Shown: positions 26,427-37,067 of the stretch, in pieces
Layout: every line of letters begins with the position of its first letter
How positions within the stretch are numbered: position 1 is the stretch's first letter
Assembly: GCF_024448335.1 (NCBI RefSeq)
Contig: NZ_JAMOHM010000003.1
Coordinates: 62,001 to 126,000, forward strand
Direction: 5' to 3'
DNA: 64,000 nt
Origin: Stutzerimonas frequens
Lineage (GTDB): Bacteria > Pseudomonadota > Gammaproteobacteria > Pseudomonadales > Pseudomonadaceae
Notes under the pieces: model-generated
What the model was told of the DNA's origin: nothing
Database searches by the model: none
Seen by the model: only the letters and a program-made list of their open reading frames with translations
Made by a program: the position numbers and the translations under genes

Positions 26427-28931
26427 TCAGTTCTCGCGCAGTACGCTCAGCGGGCTCGCGTTGAGGGCGCGACGCGTGCCGATCAGCCCGGCGCTGCCGA
26501 CCAGCAGCGCGCCGATCAGCGGCATTAACAACAGCCAGGGATGCGGCTGCCAGCGTAGGTCGAACGCATAGTGATAGAGCAGGGCGCTCACCAGTTCGCA
26601 GCCAAGCGCGGCAAGCAGGCCGCTGGCAGCGCCGAGCAATCCGAACTCGGCCCGGCGCGCCCTCAGCAGCAGACGCCGTTCGGCCCCTAGCGCACGCAGT
26701 AGCGCACCCTGGCGGATGCGTTCGTCCAGTGTCGCTTGCAGACCGGCGAAGAGCACGGCCAGCCCCGCCGCCAGCACGAACAGCAGTACGTACTCCACCG
26801 CCAGCGAGACCTGCGCGAGGATGCTGCGTAGCTGGGCCAGCAGCGCCTCCACCTGGAGCAGGGTCACCGACGGGAACGCCCGCGCAAGCTCCACCAGTTC
26901 GCGCTCGTTGCCTGGTGGCAGGTGAAAGCTGGTCATGTAGGTGGCCGGCATGCCCTGCAGGGTGTCGGGCTCGAAGATCATGTAGAAGTTGGGCTGGAAG
27001 CTGTCCCAGTTGACCTCGCGCAGGCTGGTGACGCGAGCCTCACGCGTCAGCCCGCCTATGGTGAAGCTCAGCTGGTCGCCCAGCTTCAGCTGCAGGCTTT
27101 CGGCCAGTTCGGCCTCGACGGACACGCCTGGCAGCTCCGCCTCGGTCCGCTCATGCCACCACTGGCCAGCCACCAGATGATTGTCGTTGGGCAGGTCGGC
27201 CGACCAGGTCAGACTGAGATCGCGACGAATCGCGCGTTCGCCCTGGGACTCCTTGCTGACCAGCTGGTGGACCGGCTCGCCATTGATCGCCACGAGTCGG
27301 CCCGGCACCACCGGATACAGCGGCGCGGCATGGCTGGAGAGTGCGTCGATTCGCTCGGCGAAGGCATCCTTTTCTGCAGGCAAGACGTTGAGTACGAAAT
27401 GGTTGGGTGCGTCGTCCGGCAACTGGTCCTGCCAGGTGTCCAGCAGCTCGCCGCGCAACAGGGCGATCAGTGCCATGGCCAACAGGATCAGGCCGAAGGC
27501 AAGCGCCTGTCCCGCCGCTGCAAGCGGATGCCGCAGCAGCTGACCCAGACCCAACCGCCAGCTCAGCGAAGCGCCGGCAAGCAGGCGACGCATACCCTTC
27601 AGGCCGAGCAGCAACAGGCCTCCCAGCACCAGTGTGGCAAGCAGGCCGCCGCCCAGCAGAGCCAGGGTGATCTTCAGGTCCAGGCTCAGCCGCCACATGA
27701 TCAGGCCGAGGGCCAGGATCGCCGTGCCGTACACCAGCCAGGCGCTGGGTGGCACCGGCAGCAGGTCGCGGCGCAGTACCCGCAATGGTGGTACGCGACC
27801 CAGTCCTGCCAATGGCGGAAGGGCAAAGCCCGCCAGTGCCACCAGACCCGTGGCCACACCGGCTGCGGCGGGCCAGATGCCGCCGGGGGGAATCTCCTGC
27901 GCCAGCAGATCGCGCAGGAGGTAGAACAGCCCGTGCTGTGCGGCCCAGCCGAGCAGGGCGCCGACAAGGCTGGCCAGCAGGCCAAGCATGCCTAGTTGCA
28001 AGGTATAGAGCAGCAGCGCGTCATGGCGGGAAAGGCCCAGACAGCGGAGCAGCGCACTGGCATCGAAGCGGCGCGTGGCGAAGCGGGCAGCCGACAGCGC
28101 GACGGCAACGCCCGCCAACAGAATCGCAGCCAGGCTCGCAAGGTTCAGATAGCGTTCCGCACGGCCCAGTGCGCCCCCTATCTGCCGGTTGCTGTCGCCG
28201 GCGGTTTCGATGCGTTGATGGGCTTGCAGCCCGGGCTGCAGTGCCTGCTGGTAAGCCGCCAGTGCAGCGCTTTCGCCGCGCCAGAGCTCCCGGTAGCGCA
28301 CTCGGCTGCCAGGCTGGACGACACCGGTCGCGGCAAGATCGTCCAGGTGCATCAGCACGCGTGGCGTCAGGCTGTAGAAATCACCGACCCGATCGGGCTC
28401 GTAGGTCAACACGCGGGTCAGGCGCAGCAGCTTGTTGCCGACTTCGATGTCGTCACCGATTGCCAGGTCCAGGGCGGCGAACAGCCTGGCCTCGGCCCAG
28501 GCTTCACCAGGGGCCGGACCGGCACCGGCTTCTTCGGCGCCGTAGGGCTGCGCCGCACTGCGCAAGGCGCCGCGCAGGGGATAGCTGCTGCTGGCCGCTT
28601 TGACACTGGCGAGCTGCAAGTCCTGGTCGGTGGCGATGACGCTGGAAAATTCGACCACCTGGGCATGTTCCAGCCCCTGTGCCTTGCCGGCGTCGATCTG
28701 TTGCGCCGAGGCGGGTGCGCTGCCGCCCAGCACCAGGTCGGCGCCAAGGAACTCGCTGGCCCGCAGCAGCATGGCGTCGTTCAGGCGTGCACCGAAATAG
28801 CCGATGGCGGTGCTGGCGGCGACGGCGATCAACAGGGCGAAAAACAGCACGCGCAACTCGCCGGCGCGAGCGTCGCGCAGCAACTGCCGGTAAGCCAGAG
28901 CGAACAGGCGCGCCTTGGGTAGGCCCATCAT
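26427..28931 (-). CDS. ybbP: ABC transporter permease, YbbP/FtsX (MacB) type
   Basis: An 834-residue inner-membrane protein with four core helices in two FtsX-type halves and additional central helices, separated by large periplasmic domains (about 45-260 and 500-690). The closing segment [25 protein letters not shown] is typical of YbbP-like permeases. With the ATPase it forms a mechanotransmission-type ABC complex rather than a classic importer; substrates of YbbAP are not firmly known, with roles suggested in extracting lipid-like or hydrophobic compounds together with TesA. The ATG overlaps the ATPase stop (ATGATG). Confidence 0.88.
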   Translation of the reverse strand: MMGLPKARLFALAYRQLLRDARAGELRVLFFALLIAVAASTAIGYFGARLNDAMLLRASEFLGADLVLGGSAPASAQQIDAGKAQGLEHAQVVEFSSVIATDQDLQLASVKAASSSYPLRGALRSAAQPYGAEEAGAGPAPGEAWAEARLFAALDLAIGDDIEVGNKLLRLTRVLTYEPDRVGDFYSLTPRVLMHLDDLAATGVVQPGSRVRYRELWRGESAALAAYQQALQPGLQAHQRIETAGDSNRQIGGALGRAERYLNLASLAAILLAGVAVALSAARFATRRFDASALLRCLGLSRHDALLLYTLQLGMLGLLASLVGALLGWAAQHGLFYLLRDLLAQEIPPGGIWPAAAGVATGLVALAGFALPPLAGLGRVPPLRVLRRDLLPVPPSAWLVYGTAILALGLIMWRLSLDLKITLALLGGGLLATLVLGGLLLLGLKGMRRLLAGASLSWRLGLGQLLRHPLAAAGQALAFGLILLAMALIALLRGELLDTWQDQLPDDAPNHFVLNVLPAEKDAFAERIDALSSHAAPLYPVVPGRLVAINGEPVHQLVSKESQGERAIRRDLSLTWSADLPNDNHLVAGQWWHERTEAELPGVSVEAELAESLQLKLGDQLSFTIGGLTREARVTSLREVNWDSFQPNFYMIFEPDTLQGMPATYMTSFHLPPGNERELVELARAFPSVTLLQVEALLAQLRSILAQVSLAVEYVLLFVLAAGLAVLFAGLQATLDERIRQGALLRALGAERRLLLRARRAEFGLLGAASGLLAALGCELVSALLYHYAFDLRWQPHPWLLLMPLIGALLVGSAGLIGTRRALNASPLSVLREN

Positions 28932-29614
28932 TCGCTCGTCTCGCTGGCGATCTGGCGCCCGCCCTCGAGGCGAAGCACGCGATGGCAGCGCCTGGCCAGG
29001 CGCTCGTCGTGGGTGACCAGCACCAAGGTCGTGCCGCGCTCGCGGTTAAGCTCGAACAACAGTTCGGTGATATGCGCGCCAGTATGGGTGTCGAGGTTGC
29101 CGGTGGGTTCGTCGGCAAACAGCACCTCGGGCTCGGCGGCGAAGGCGCGGGCCAGTGCGACGCGTTGCTGCTCGCCACCGGATAGCTGGCGGGGATAATG
29201 CTGCAGGCGCTCGCCCAGGCCGACGCGAGAGAGCAGCTCGGTGGCGCGCTCGCGAGCGTCGCGGCGCCCGTCCAGCTCCAGCGGCAGCATGACATTCTCC
29301 AGGGCGTTGAGGCTGTCGAGCAGCTGGAACGATTGAAAGACGAAGCCGACGTGTTCGGCACGCACCCGCGCCCGCTGGTCTTCGTCGAGCGCCGCCAGCG
29401 CATGGCCGGCCAGATGAACTTCGCCCGAACTCGGTAGATCGAGCCCGGCCAGCAGGCCGAGCAGTGTCGACTTGCCCGACCCTGAGGTGCCGACGATGGC
29501 CAGGCTGTCGCCCTTGGCCAGCTGCAAAGAGAGGTCGGCCAGGATGCTCAGCTCGCCTTCCGCGCTGGGTACCACTTTGTTAAGGTTCCGGGCGTCGAGA
29601 ATATTGCCGCTCAT
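28928..29614 (-). CDS. ybbA: ABC transporter ATP-binding protein, YbbA (LolD/MacB type)
   Basis: A 228-residue ATPase of the LolD/MacB group. Walker A GTSGSGKS is at about 42-49, then the family block GFVFQSFQLLDSLNALENV, signature LSGGEQQRVALARA, Walker B LFADEPTGNLD and the switch His in LVTHDE. It pairs with the overlapping YbbP-like permease. Its start codon is only 11 bases from the divergent tesA start, an arrangement conserved in proteobacteria and suggesting a functional link between the transporter and the esterase. Confidence 0.92.
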   Translation of the reverse strand: MSGNILDARNLNKVVPSAEGELSILADLSLQLAKGDSLAIVGTSGSGKSTLLGLLAGLDLPSSGEVHLAGHALAALDEDQRARVRAEHVGFVFQSFQLLDSLNALENVMLPLELDGRRDARERATELLSRVGLGERLQHYPRQLSGGEQQRVALARAFAAEPEVLFADEPTGNLDTHTGAHITELLFELNRERGTTLVLVTHDERLARRCHRVLRLEGGRQIASETSE

Positions 29615-29625
29615 GAGGGAATCCG

Positions 29626-30231
29626 ATGCGAAGGTGGCTGAAATGCGGGGCCCTGGCGCTGCTGTGCTGGACTCAGGGAGCCCTGGCCGGAACCGTACTG
29701 GTGGTCGGCGATAGTATCAGCGCCGCTTTCGGGCTGGAAACCAGCCAGGGCTGGGTACATCTGCTGCAGGAACGCCTCGTCGAGGGCGATGAATCCTGGC
29801 TTGTGGTGAACGCCTCCATCAGTGGCGATACCACGGCTGGCGGGCTTGCCAGGCTCGATCCGCTGCTTGAGGAACATACCCCTGAAGTGGTCATTCTGGA
29901 GCTGGGCGGCAATGACGGATTGCGTGGGCAATCACCTGTGCAATTGAAACAGAATCTTGCCGACATGATCGATCGCAGCCGCGAAGCGGGTGCCGAGGTT
30001 CTGTTGCTCGGGATGCGCATGCCGCCTAATTTGGGGCAGCGCTACACCCGCGCATTTGCCGATGCATTCGACTCGCTTGCAGCGGAGAAAAGCGTTGCTT
30101 ACGTGCCGTTCTTGCTGGATGGCGTCGGCGGCGTCAGCGGCATGATGCAGGCCGATGGCATTCACCCGACGGCCGAGGCGCAGGGTCAGCTGCTGGAGAC
30201 GGTCTGGCCGGCACTCGAACCCTTGCTTTGA
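29626..30231 (+). CDS. tesA: Periplasmic SGNH esterase / acyl-CoA thioesterase I (arylesterase)
   Basis: A 201-residue SGNH hydrolase. Signal peptide residues 1-21, then block I with nucleophile Ser30 in VVGDSIS, block II Gly66 (SGDTT), block III Asn96 (LGGND) and block V Asp177/His180 (DGIHPT). It hydrolyses thioesters and aryl esters in the periplasm (TesA, also protease I/lysophospholipase L1 in E. coli). GAGGGA stands 5 bases before the ATG. Divergent from ybbA with overlapping control regions. Confidence 0.93.
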   Translation: MRRWLKCGALALLCWTQGALAGTVLVVGDSISAAFGLETSQGWVHLLQERLVEGDESWLVVNASISGDTTAGGLARLDPLLEEHTPEVVILELGGNDGLRGQSPVQLKQNLADMIDRSREAGAEVLLLGMRMPPNLGQRYTRAFADAFDSLAAEKSVAYVPFLLDGVGGVSGMMQADGIHPTAEAQGQLLETVWPALEPLL

Positions 30232-30274
30232 TGCGTGGGCGCAGCTACTGTCGCGCCCTCGATTGGAGCCTCAG

Positions 30275-30556
30275 ATGTCGCGCTCAGCCAGGACCCTTTA
30301 CGCTTATCGACTCATCGTGCCGGACGAGCAGTACGACATGTTCGCCTGCCGCGAGAATCGACTGCACCTGGCGTTGCGGCAGCTGGAACTGAACGGCAAT
30401 GCCGACCGCACCCTGTGTGGCGGTTTGCTGCCGGCTCAGCCGCGCTGGAGGGAGCTCGAGCGGGCTACGCTGAAGGATCGGCAGCTGTGTCCCAACTGTC
30501 GCCAGTTGCTGGAGGCGCGACGCAAAGGCCTTCCGTCCGCCACGGCTGCCTGGTAG
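30275..30556 (+). CDS. Small conserved protein with C-terminal CxxC
   Basis: A 93-residue soluble protein with no recognised function. It contains many basic residues, a lone Cys in MFACREN and in TLCGG, and a closing CPNC pair (about 74-77), which could bind a metal. GGAG lies 7 bases before the ATG chosen; an in-frame upstream extension would overlap tesA. It follows tesA by 43 bases on the same strand and may be co-transcribed with it. Confidence 0.65.
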   Translation: MSRSARTLYAYRLIVPDEQYDMFACRENRLHLALRQLELNGNADRTLCGGLLPAQPRWRELERATLKDRQLCPNCRQLLEARRKGLPSATAAW

Positions 30557-30627
30557 GTCACTGTTTCCGCGGCTTCAAGTACAATCGTCGTCATTTTACT
30601 AAGCCACATTTTCCAAGGATTCTCCGA

Positions 30628-31599
30628 ATGCTCTCGCGCGCGTCCGCTGTCGCCTCCTGTCTGTCATTCGCTGTGCTGTTATCGGCAGGCACGTGCGCCG
30701 CACTTGAGCTGCCATTGCCGCCCGAGGGTGACGATGTCGTCGGTCAGATCCAGGTCATCAAGGCGAAGTACGAAGATACCTTCGCTGCCATCGGTGAAGC
30801 CCACGATCTTGGCTATCTGGAGTTGGTCGCGGCCAACCCGGGGGTCGATCCGTGGTTGCCGGGAGAGGGGACGGACATCATTCTCCCGACCCGCTTCATC
30901 CTGCCACCGGGACCTCGCCAGGGTATCGTGATAAACATCGCCGAGTACCGCCTGTACTACTACCCGGAAGGCCAGAACGTGGTGCACACGTTCCCGCTGG
31001 GTATCGGCCGTGAAGGATGGGGGTCGCCTGTTGGCAATACGCGCATTTCGGCAATGACCAGCAATCCGGCCTGGTATCCGCCGCAGTCGATTCGTGAGGA
31101 GCACGCCGCCGATGGCGATCCGCTGCCTACCGTCGTGCCGCCAGGTCCGGACAACCCCCTCGGCCCTTACAAGATGAGCCTGGCCCTGCCGGGCTACCTC
31201 ATCCACGGCTCGAACAAGAAGTTCGGCATTGGCATGCGCGTCAGCCATGGGTGCTTCCGCATGCTCAATCACAACGTGCTTGAGCTGGCAAAGATGGTTA
31301 AGGTCGGCACGCCGGTACGGATTATCGACGAGCCTTACAAGTTCGGTGTCAGCGATGGCAAGGTCTATCTTGAAGCGCATGCCCCGCTGGAAGAGAACGA
31401 GGAAAAGTCGCTGACCCTGATGGATAAGCACGCCATCGTCATCAATACCTTGCTCAAGCGTGACGAGGCGGCCGGCAATCTGCACCTGGACTGGGAGATG
31501 GTGCGTGAAATCATCGCAGGCGAAGACGGTCTGCCTATCCAGATCGCCGAGCAGCGCAACGAGGTCGAGGTGGCCGCTCAGAACGATCAGCTGTTCTGA
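30628..31599 (+). CDS. L,D-transpeptidase (YkuD/ErfK family) with LysM-like domain
   Basis: A 323-residue periplasmic enzyme. Signal peptide residues 1-25 (TCA-AL), LysM-like peptidoglycan-binding segment about 45-90 (EDTFAAIGEAHDLGYLELVAANP), then the YkuD domain 98-240. The active site shows His193 in YLIHGSN and Cys209 in SHGCFRM. It may attach outer-membrane lipoproteins to peptidoglycan (ErfK/YbiS role) or make 3-3 crosslinks. The next gene across a shared terminator is oprI, the major peptidoglycan-linked lipoprotein and a natural substrate for an ErfK-type enzyme. Confidence 0.92.
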   Translation: MLSRASAVASCLSFAVLLSAGTCAALELPLPPEGDDVVGQIQVIKAKYEDTFAAIGEAHDLGYLELVAANPGVDPWLPGEGTDIILPTRFILPPGPRQGIVINIAEYRLYYYPEGQNVVHTFPLGIGREGWGSPVGNTRISAMTSNPAWYPPQSIREEHAADGDPLPTVVPPGPDNPLGPYKMSLALPGYLIHGSNKKFGIGMRVSHGCFRMLNHNVLELAKMVKVGTPVRIIDEPYKFGVSDGKVYLEAHAPLEENEEKSLTLMDKHAIVINTLLKRDEAAGNLHLDWEMVREIIAGEDGLPIQIAEQRNEVEVAAQNDQLF

Positions 31600-31615
31600 G
31601 GCTCTATCTGGAGGC

Positions 31616-31649
31616 AAAAAAAAGCCGACCTGCAAAGGTCGGCTTTTTC
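31616..31649. terminator. Bidirectional intrinsic terminator between L,D-transpeptidase and oprI
   Basis: A 9-bp stem (AGCCGACCT/AGGTCGGCT) with a GCAA tetraloop is flanked by an A-run on the left and a T-run on the right, so it can end transcription from both convergent genes. Confidence 0.9.
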
Positions 31650-31661
31650 ATTTCGTGAAGC

Positions 31662-31916
31662 TTACTTGCGGCTGGCGCGTTCCAGCATACGCAGAGCACG
31701 CTCGTTGGCTTCGTCAGCAGTCTGCTGAGCCTTCTGAGCGGCGGCCAGAGCTTCGTCGGCCTTGCTGTACGCTTCGTCAGCGCGAGCCTGGGCGCGGGCA
31801 GCGGCGTCTTCGGTCGCGGCCAGGCGAGCTTCGCTTTCTTTGGTCATGCTGTTGCTGCAACCGGTAGCCAGAACTGCGGCCAGAGCCAGAGCAGAGAATT
31901 TCAGAACGTTGTTCAT
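31662..31916 (-). CDS. oprI: Major outer membrane lipoprotein OprI (Lpp-like)
   Basis: An 84-residue lipoprotein. Signal peptide ends in the lipobox LATGC with Cys20 as the lipidated residue. The mature part is one Ala-rich alpha-helical coiled coil with heptad-like spacing ([25 protein letters not shown]) ending RASRK, whose C-terminal Lys can be linked to peptidoglycan. It anchors the outer membrane. AAGGGG precedes the ATG, as expected for a highly expressed gene. An Arg/Lys-ending helix of this length is standard for Pseudomonas OprI. Confidence 0.96.
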   Translation of the reverse strand: MNNVLKFSALALAAVLATGCSNSMTKESEARLAATEDAAARAQARADEAYSKADEALAAAQKAQQTADEANERALRMLERASRK

Positions 31917-32308
31917 CTTGTTCCCCTTAAGGTGGAAATCCATAAAGCAACTTCCGTTATGGAAAGTTTGCGCGCACATACTACCTATAACTTAGCTTAA
32001 GTAAACTGAGCCGACAGCGGCGCCGAGGGTTTTTTTTCAATTGGCCGCTGCTTTGATGCTTGGCGAGGCAAGTTGGATAAAAAACAGCCAACGCCTGGCT
32101 CGTTCACTTGGAGCTTCTAGTTGCATGATCCACTCGTTGAAAGAAAGTTCCGCTATTACACCGAACAAATAATGATCAATCGGAGGCTGGCCGAATTGCA
32201 CGGAAACAGGTAGAAAAGACAGCCTATGCAAGTTGTAGGCGGATGCAGTGACGTGCGCCCCAGCTAATCGGAGAACAAGAAGACAGGGCAACCTGCTGAG
32301 GAGACGAG
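31917..32308. other. Gene-free stretch upstream of oprI, AT-richer than surroundings
   Basis: About 390 bases without a supported gene. The left part holds the oprI leader; TTTACT with TAGTAT 16 bases later (minus strand, about 31980-32008) is a possible promoter. At 32028-32037 there is a T-run after a GC-rich segment, resembling the end of a small transcript on the plus strand. The part 32040-32300 is visibly AT-richer than neighbouring sequence. Nothing else is recognised. Confidence 0.5.
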
Positions 32309-32590
32309 ATGAGCGATACGGTGCGCGTTCGCCACGACCAGGCTGGCCATCGCTTCGAGGCTGAGATCGATGGTGACTGTGCTTACCTGGCATATGTCGA
32401 TCTAGGCAAGCAGACATTAGACATGTATCGCACCTACGTGCCCGACGCCCTGCGCGGCAAGGGCATCGCGGCGATTCTGGTGCAGCATGCGCTCGAGTAT
32501 GCCGAGCGCGAGGGCTATCAGGTGATCCCGTCGTGCTCTTATGTCGAACGTTATATCGAGCGCCATCGCCCGAACGTGGGTGGTCGCTGA
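32309..32590 (+). CDS. GNAT-like N-acetyltransferase, YjdJ type (COG2388)
   Basis: A 93-residue minimal acetyltransferase. It contains the acetyl-CoA loop region VPDALRGKGIAAILVQHALEYA (about 44-65, with the R-G-K-G core) and the later IPSCSYVERYI segment typical of this short family. Substrate unknown. GAGGAG lies 8 bases before the ATG. It ends at a bidirectional terminator shared with the convergent DAHP synthase gene. Confidence 0.85.
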   Translation: MSDTVRVRHDQAGHRFEAEIDGDCAYLAYVDLGKQTLDMYRTYVPDALRGKGIAAILVQHALEYAEREGYQVIPSCSYVERYIERHRPNVGGR

Positions 32591-32598
32591 GTTGAATG

Positions 32599-32625
32599 AA
32601 AAAACGCCGGAGACCGGCGTTTTTC
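32599..32625. terminator. Bidirectional terminator between acetyltransferase and DAHP synthase
   Basis: An 11-bp stem (AAAAACGCCGG/CCGGCGTTTTT) with a 3-base loop, A-rich on one side and T-rich on the other, serves both convergent genes. Confidence 0.9.
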
Positions 32626-32628
32626 GTT

Positions 32629-33705
32629 TCAGCTGCGCTGCCGTTTGGGCAGCACGTCCTTGAGCTTGTTGTGCATGCTCATGACTGCCTTCTCGGTTGT
32701 ATCCCAGTCGATGCAGGCGTCGGTAATGGAGACGCCGTACTTGAGGTCGCACAGGTCCTTCGGGATCGCCTGATTGCCCCAGTTCAAGTGGCTTTCGACC
32801 ATCAGGCCAACAATCGAGCTGTTGCCTTCAAGAATCTGGTTGGCGACGTTCTCCATGACCAGCGGCTGCAGCGCGGGATCCTTGTTGGAGTTCGCATGAC
32901 TGCAGTCGATCATGATGTTCGGCCGAATGCCGGCCTTGTTCAGCTCCTGTTCGCACAGCGCAACACTGACCGAGTCGTAGTTGGGCTTGCCATTGCCGCC
33001 GCGCAGCACCACGTGGCCGTAGTTGTTGCCCTTGGTGGTGACGATGGAGACACCGCCGGACTGGTTGATGCCAAGGAAACGATGGGGGCTGGAAACCGAC
33101 TGCAGCGCGTTGATGGCGACAGTCAGGCTGCCGTCGGTGCCGTTCTTGAAGCCGACCGCAGAGGACAGCCCGGACGCCATCTCGCGGTGCGTCTGTGATT
33201 CGGTGGTGCGTGCGCCGATGGCCGACCAGCTGATCAGGTCCTGCAGGTACTGTGGAGAGATCGGGTCGAGCGCCTCGGTGGCGGTGGGCAGGCCCATTTC
33301 CGCCAGATCGAGCAGCAGCTTGCGACCGATGTGCAGGCCATCCTGGATCTTGAATGAATCATCCATGTAGGGATCGTTGATCAGGCCTTTCCAGCCGACC
33401 GTGGTGCGTGGCTTCTCGAAATACACGCGCATGACGAGGAACAGGCTGTCGGAGACCTTTTCCGCCAGTACCTTTAGGCGCTCGGCGTACTCATGGGCGG
33501 CTTTCAGGTCATGGATGGAGCAGGGGCCGATCACCAGAAACAGGCGGTGATCCTTGCCGTCGAGAATGTCGCGTACGACCTGACGCCCGTGGGAGACGGT
33601 CTGCAATGCCGAGGCGGTCAGCGGGATTTCACGCTTCAATTGCTCCGGCGTGATCAGGGTCACGTTGGACGCAACGTTGAGGTCGTCGATTGGTAAATCA
33701 GCCAT
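32629..33705 (-). CDS. aroF: 3-deoxy-7-phosphoheptulonate (DAHP) synthase, class I
   Basis: A 358-residue cytosolic enzyme that condenses PEP and erythrose 4-phosphate, the first step of the shikimate pathway. The class I blocks are present: LVIGPCSIHD near 57-66, RVYFEKPRTTVGWKGL near 92-107, LPTATEALDP, IGARTTESQTHREMASGLS near 183-201 and DCSHANSNKDP near 263-273. The feedback specificity (Tyr, Phe or Trp) cannot be safely read; I use aroF as the Pseudomonas convention. The gene stands alone between a terminator and the divergent reductase gene. Confidence 0.95.
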   Translation of the reverse strand: MADLPIDDLNVASNVTLITPEQLKREIPLTASALQTVSHGRQVVRDILDGKDHRLFLVIGPCSIHDLKAAHEYAERLKVLAEKVSDSLFLVMRVYFEKPRTTVGWKGLINDPYMDDSFKIQDGLHIGRKLLLDLAEMGLPTATEALDPISPQYLQDLISWSAIGARTTESQTHREMASGLSSAVGFKNGTDGSLTVAINALQSVSSPHRFLGINQSGGVSIVTTKGNNYGHVVLRGGNGKPNYDSVSVALCEQELNKAGIRPNIMIDCSHANSNKDPALQPLVMENVANQILEGNSSIVGLMVESHLNWGNQAIPKDLCDLKYGVSITDACIDWDTTEKAVMSMHNKLKDVLPKRQRS

Positions 33706-33969
33706 TTGTCACTCGTCAGGAATCACGGGAGCCGTCCGCCAGCGATCCCGGTGCGGCGGAACAGGGCTTGAGGGCGCAGCGGGGAAACGGAACCTTAGCG
33801 CTAAAGGGATGAATCGACAACGAGATTGATAGCGTATTTGGGGCGATCCGCCTGTCGAACTTCGCAACGCCGAGCGGGACGCTGTGATGCGCATCGCCGG
33901 GCTGCTATCGTTCAGGTTTTCAACCGGTTGGCGCGATGGACGCGGCCAGCCGCCTGATCTGGAGTGCGT

Positions 33970-34926
33970 ATGTCTGCAGCCAATCCACGTATAGGCATCA
34001 TCGGCACCGGCGCCATCGGAGGTTTCTACGGCCTGATGCTGGCGCGCGCGGGCTTCGATGTGCATTTCCTGCTGCGCAGCGAATACGATGCCGTGCTTGC
34101 CCGGGGTCTGCAGGTCAATAGTGCGGTGCACGGGCCGCTGCTGCTCGAGCAGCCGCAGATCTACCGCGATGCCGCCCTGATGCCGAAATGCGACTGGCTG
34201 CTGGTCGGGGCGAAGAGCACCAGTAATCAGGAACTGGCGCCAGTCATCGCCCAGGTCGCTGCGCCTGGCTGCAAAGTAGTGGTGCTGCAGAACGGGCTGG
34301 GCGTGGAGGATGTGCTCAGGCCGTTCCTGCCGGAGAACGTGCACCTGCTGGGTGGGCTTTGCGCGATCTGTGCACATCGCTCTGCACCGGGCGTCGTCGA
34401 ACACCAGGCGCTGGGTGGGGTGAACCTTGGCTACCATTCGGGGCCTGCCGCCCTGGATCCGCAGGCGCAGCAGGCACTATTGGGCGAAATGGCCGAGATG
34501 CTGCGGCAGGCCGGAGTAGATTCCTCGCCGATGCCCAGCCTCGCGCAAGCGCGCTGGATGAAGCTGGTGTGGAACGTCCCGTTCAACGGCCTCTCGGCTC
34601 TGCTTGACGCTGGTACCCAGTCGCTGTTGGCCAGTGACGATACGCGGGCGCAGACCAAGGCCATCATGCAGGAGGTCTGCACCGCGGCGCAGGCGCTGGG
34701 GTGTTCGCTGCCCGAGGACTTCCCGGAAAAGCTGCTGATGGGGACCGCGCGGATGCCCGACTATCTGCCCAGCATGTACCACGACCGTTTCCAGAATCGG
34801 CCGATGGAGCTCGAGGCGATCTATGCGGCGCCACTTGCCGCGGCGGCTCAGCAGGGCGTCTCCATGCCCTGCACCGAAATGCTCTATCGCCTGTTGCGTT
34901 TTCTGGAGCAGCGTAACGGCGCCTGA
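33970..34926 (+). CDS. 2-dehydropantoate 2-reductase-like protein (PanE/ApbA family)
   Basis: A 318-residue NADPH-dependent reductase of the ketopantoate reductase family. The N-terminal Rossmann motif IGIIGTGAIGGFYG is at about 10-23, the central VLQNGLGVE segment near 105-113, and the C-terminal helical domain has the Lys in MKLVWNVPFNGLSAL and the closing ENRPMELEAIYAAPL-like motif (QNRPMELEAIY). It may make pantoate for coenzyme A, but several Pseudomonas paralogues have other substrates, so I give no symbol. GGAG lies 6 bases before the ATG. Confidence 0.85.
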   Translation: MSAANPRIGIIGTGAIGGFYGLMLARAGFDVHFLLRSEYDAVLARGLQVNSAVHGPLLLEQPQIYRDAALMPKCDWLLVGAKSTSNQELAPVIAQVAAPGCKVVVLQNGLGVEDVLRPFLPENVHLLGGLCAICAHRSAPGVVEHQALGGVNLGYHSGPAALDPQAQQALLGEMAEMLRQAGVDSSPMPSLAQARWMKLVWNVPFNGLSALLDAGTQSLLASDDTRAQTKAIMQEVCTAAQALGCSLPEDFPEKLLMGTARMPDYLPSMYHDRFQNRPMELEAIYAAPLAAAAQQGVSMPCTEMLYRLLRFLEQRNGA

Positions 34927-35094
34927 CGCAAACGCCGGGTCCGGTTTTCACCGCGCTGCTAAGCTCAACGGCAGTCGCGGCGAGTCAGACCAAAGGTCGC
35001 ACAGCAAAAGCCGGACGGAACATCTATCATCCGTTGGCGCACCGTTCATAAGGTTATAAGTGTTGCGGCAGGCGCAGTGGTGCCTTTGCCTTGA

Positions 35095-36078
<984 letters not shown>

Positions 36079-36141
36079 TCGGCTGAAACGGGTTGAGAGT
36101 TTGTCCAACCCGTCAGAGGTTTTTACCGCTACGGTGTGCGG

Positions 36142-36876
36142 TCAGCTTTTGGCGATCAGATTGCCGGCGTGCAGCCCGCATTCCTTATGCGTCGCTTCCT
36201 CCCACCACCAGCGTCCTTCGCGCTCGTGCTGGTTCGGCAGAACCGGACGGGTGCAGGGCTCGCAGCCAATGCTGATGAAACCCCGCTCGTGCAGGCTGTT
36301 GTAGGGGATTTCCAGCATGCGGATGTAACCCCAGACTTCCTCGCTGGTCATCTGCGCCAGCGGGTTGAACTTGTATAGAGCGTTGTCCGGCGTCGAGAAC
36401 GCGCTATCCAGCTCCAGCACCGCAACCTGGCTGCGCGTGCCCGGGCTCTGGTCGCGCCGCTGGCCGGTGGCCCAGGCACGGACGGTCGACAGCTTGCGTC
36501 GCAGCGGCTCGATCTTGCGGATACCGCAGCACTCGCCATGGCCGTCGCGGTAGAAACTGAACAGGCCTTTTTCGTTGACCAGCGGCTGCAGCAATGCCGG
36601 ATCCGGCGTCATGATCTCGATGGCGATGCCGTAGTGATCACGGACCTGCTCGATGAAGCGATAGGTCTCGCTGTGCAGGCGCCCGGTATCGAGGGTGAAT
36701 ACCTTGACGCTCTTGTTCAGCTTCCAGGCCATGTCCAGCAGCACCACGTCTTCGGCACCACTGAAGGAGATCCACAGGTCATCGCCGAACAGATCGAAGG
36801 CGAGCTTAAGAACGTCTTGTGGCGATTTATCGGCGTAGGCGGCGGCCAACGCTGCGACGTCGATGGATGGGCTCAT
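36142..36876 (-). CDS. cysH: Adenosine 5'-phosphosulfate (APS) reductase
   Basis: A 244-residue assimilatory sulfonucleotide reductase, making sulfite from APS with thioredoxin. The four cluster ligands Cys116/Cys117 (GECCGIRK) and Cys205/Cys208 (GCEPC) show that it is the [4Fe-4S] APS-type enzyme rather than the PAPS type of enterobacteria. The catalytic Cys is at 233 (KECGLH). The P-loop-like [11 protein letters not shown] is at 38-48 and the substrate loop TLDTGRL at 61-67. The last residues HAGNLIAKS are normal for the family. Confidence 0.95.
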   Translation of the reverse strand: MSPSIDVAALAAAYADKSPQDVLKLAFDLFGDDLWISFSGAEDVVLLDMAWKLNKSVKVFTLDTGRLHSETYRFIEQVRDHYGIAIEIMTPDPALLQPLVNEKGLFSFYRDGHGECCGIRKIEPLRRKLSTVRAWATGQRRDQSPGTRSQVAVLELDSAFSTPDNALYKFNPLAQMTSEEVWGYIRMLEIPYNSLHERGFISIGCEPCTRPVLPNQHEREGRWWWEEATHKECGLHAGNLIAKS

Positions 36877-37067
36877 CAGGCGGCTTCCTTATAGATGACA
36901 ATGGCGCTTTGGCGCTCTGAGGCCGGGGATGGTAGCAAACGCCGTTTATGCCGCTAAATAACGTTTAGGTACGCCTTTCAACCTTTTCAGGTATAAGCCC
37001 TGCGTTGCTTCGGCTGCGAGCTGCCGTTAGAGTGCCGCCTTCAATTTTCTGCATTGAGGAGTGGCCC

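Noticed and set aside
32037..32417. 126-codon minus-strand frame upstream of oprI
   Set aside because: No ribosome site, no family, and it overlaps the real acetyltransferase gene start.
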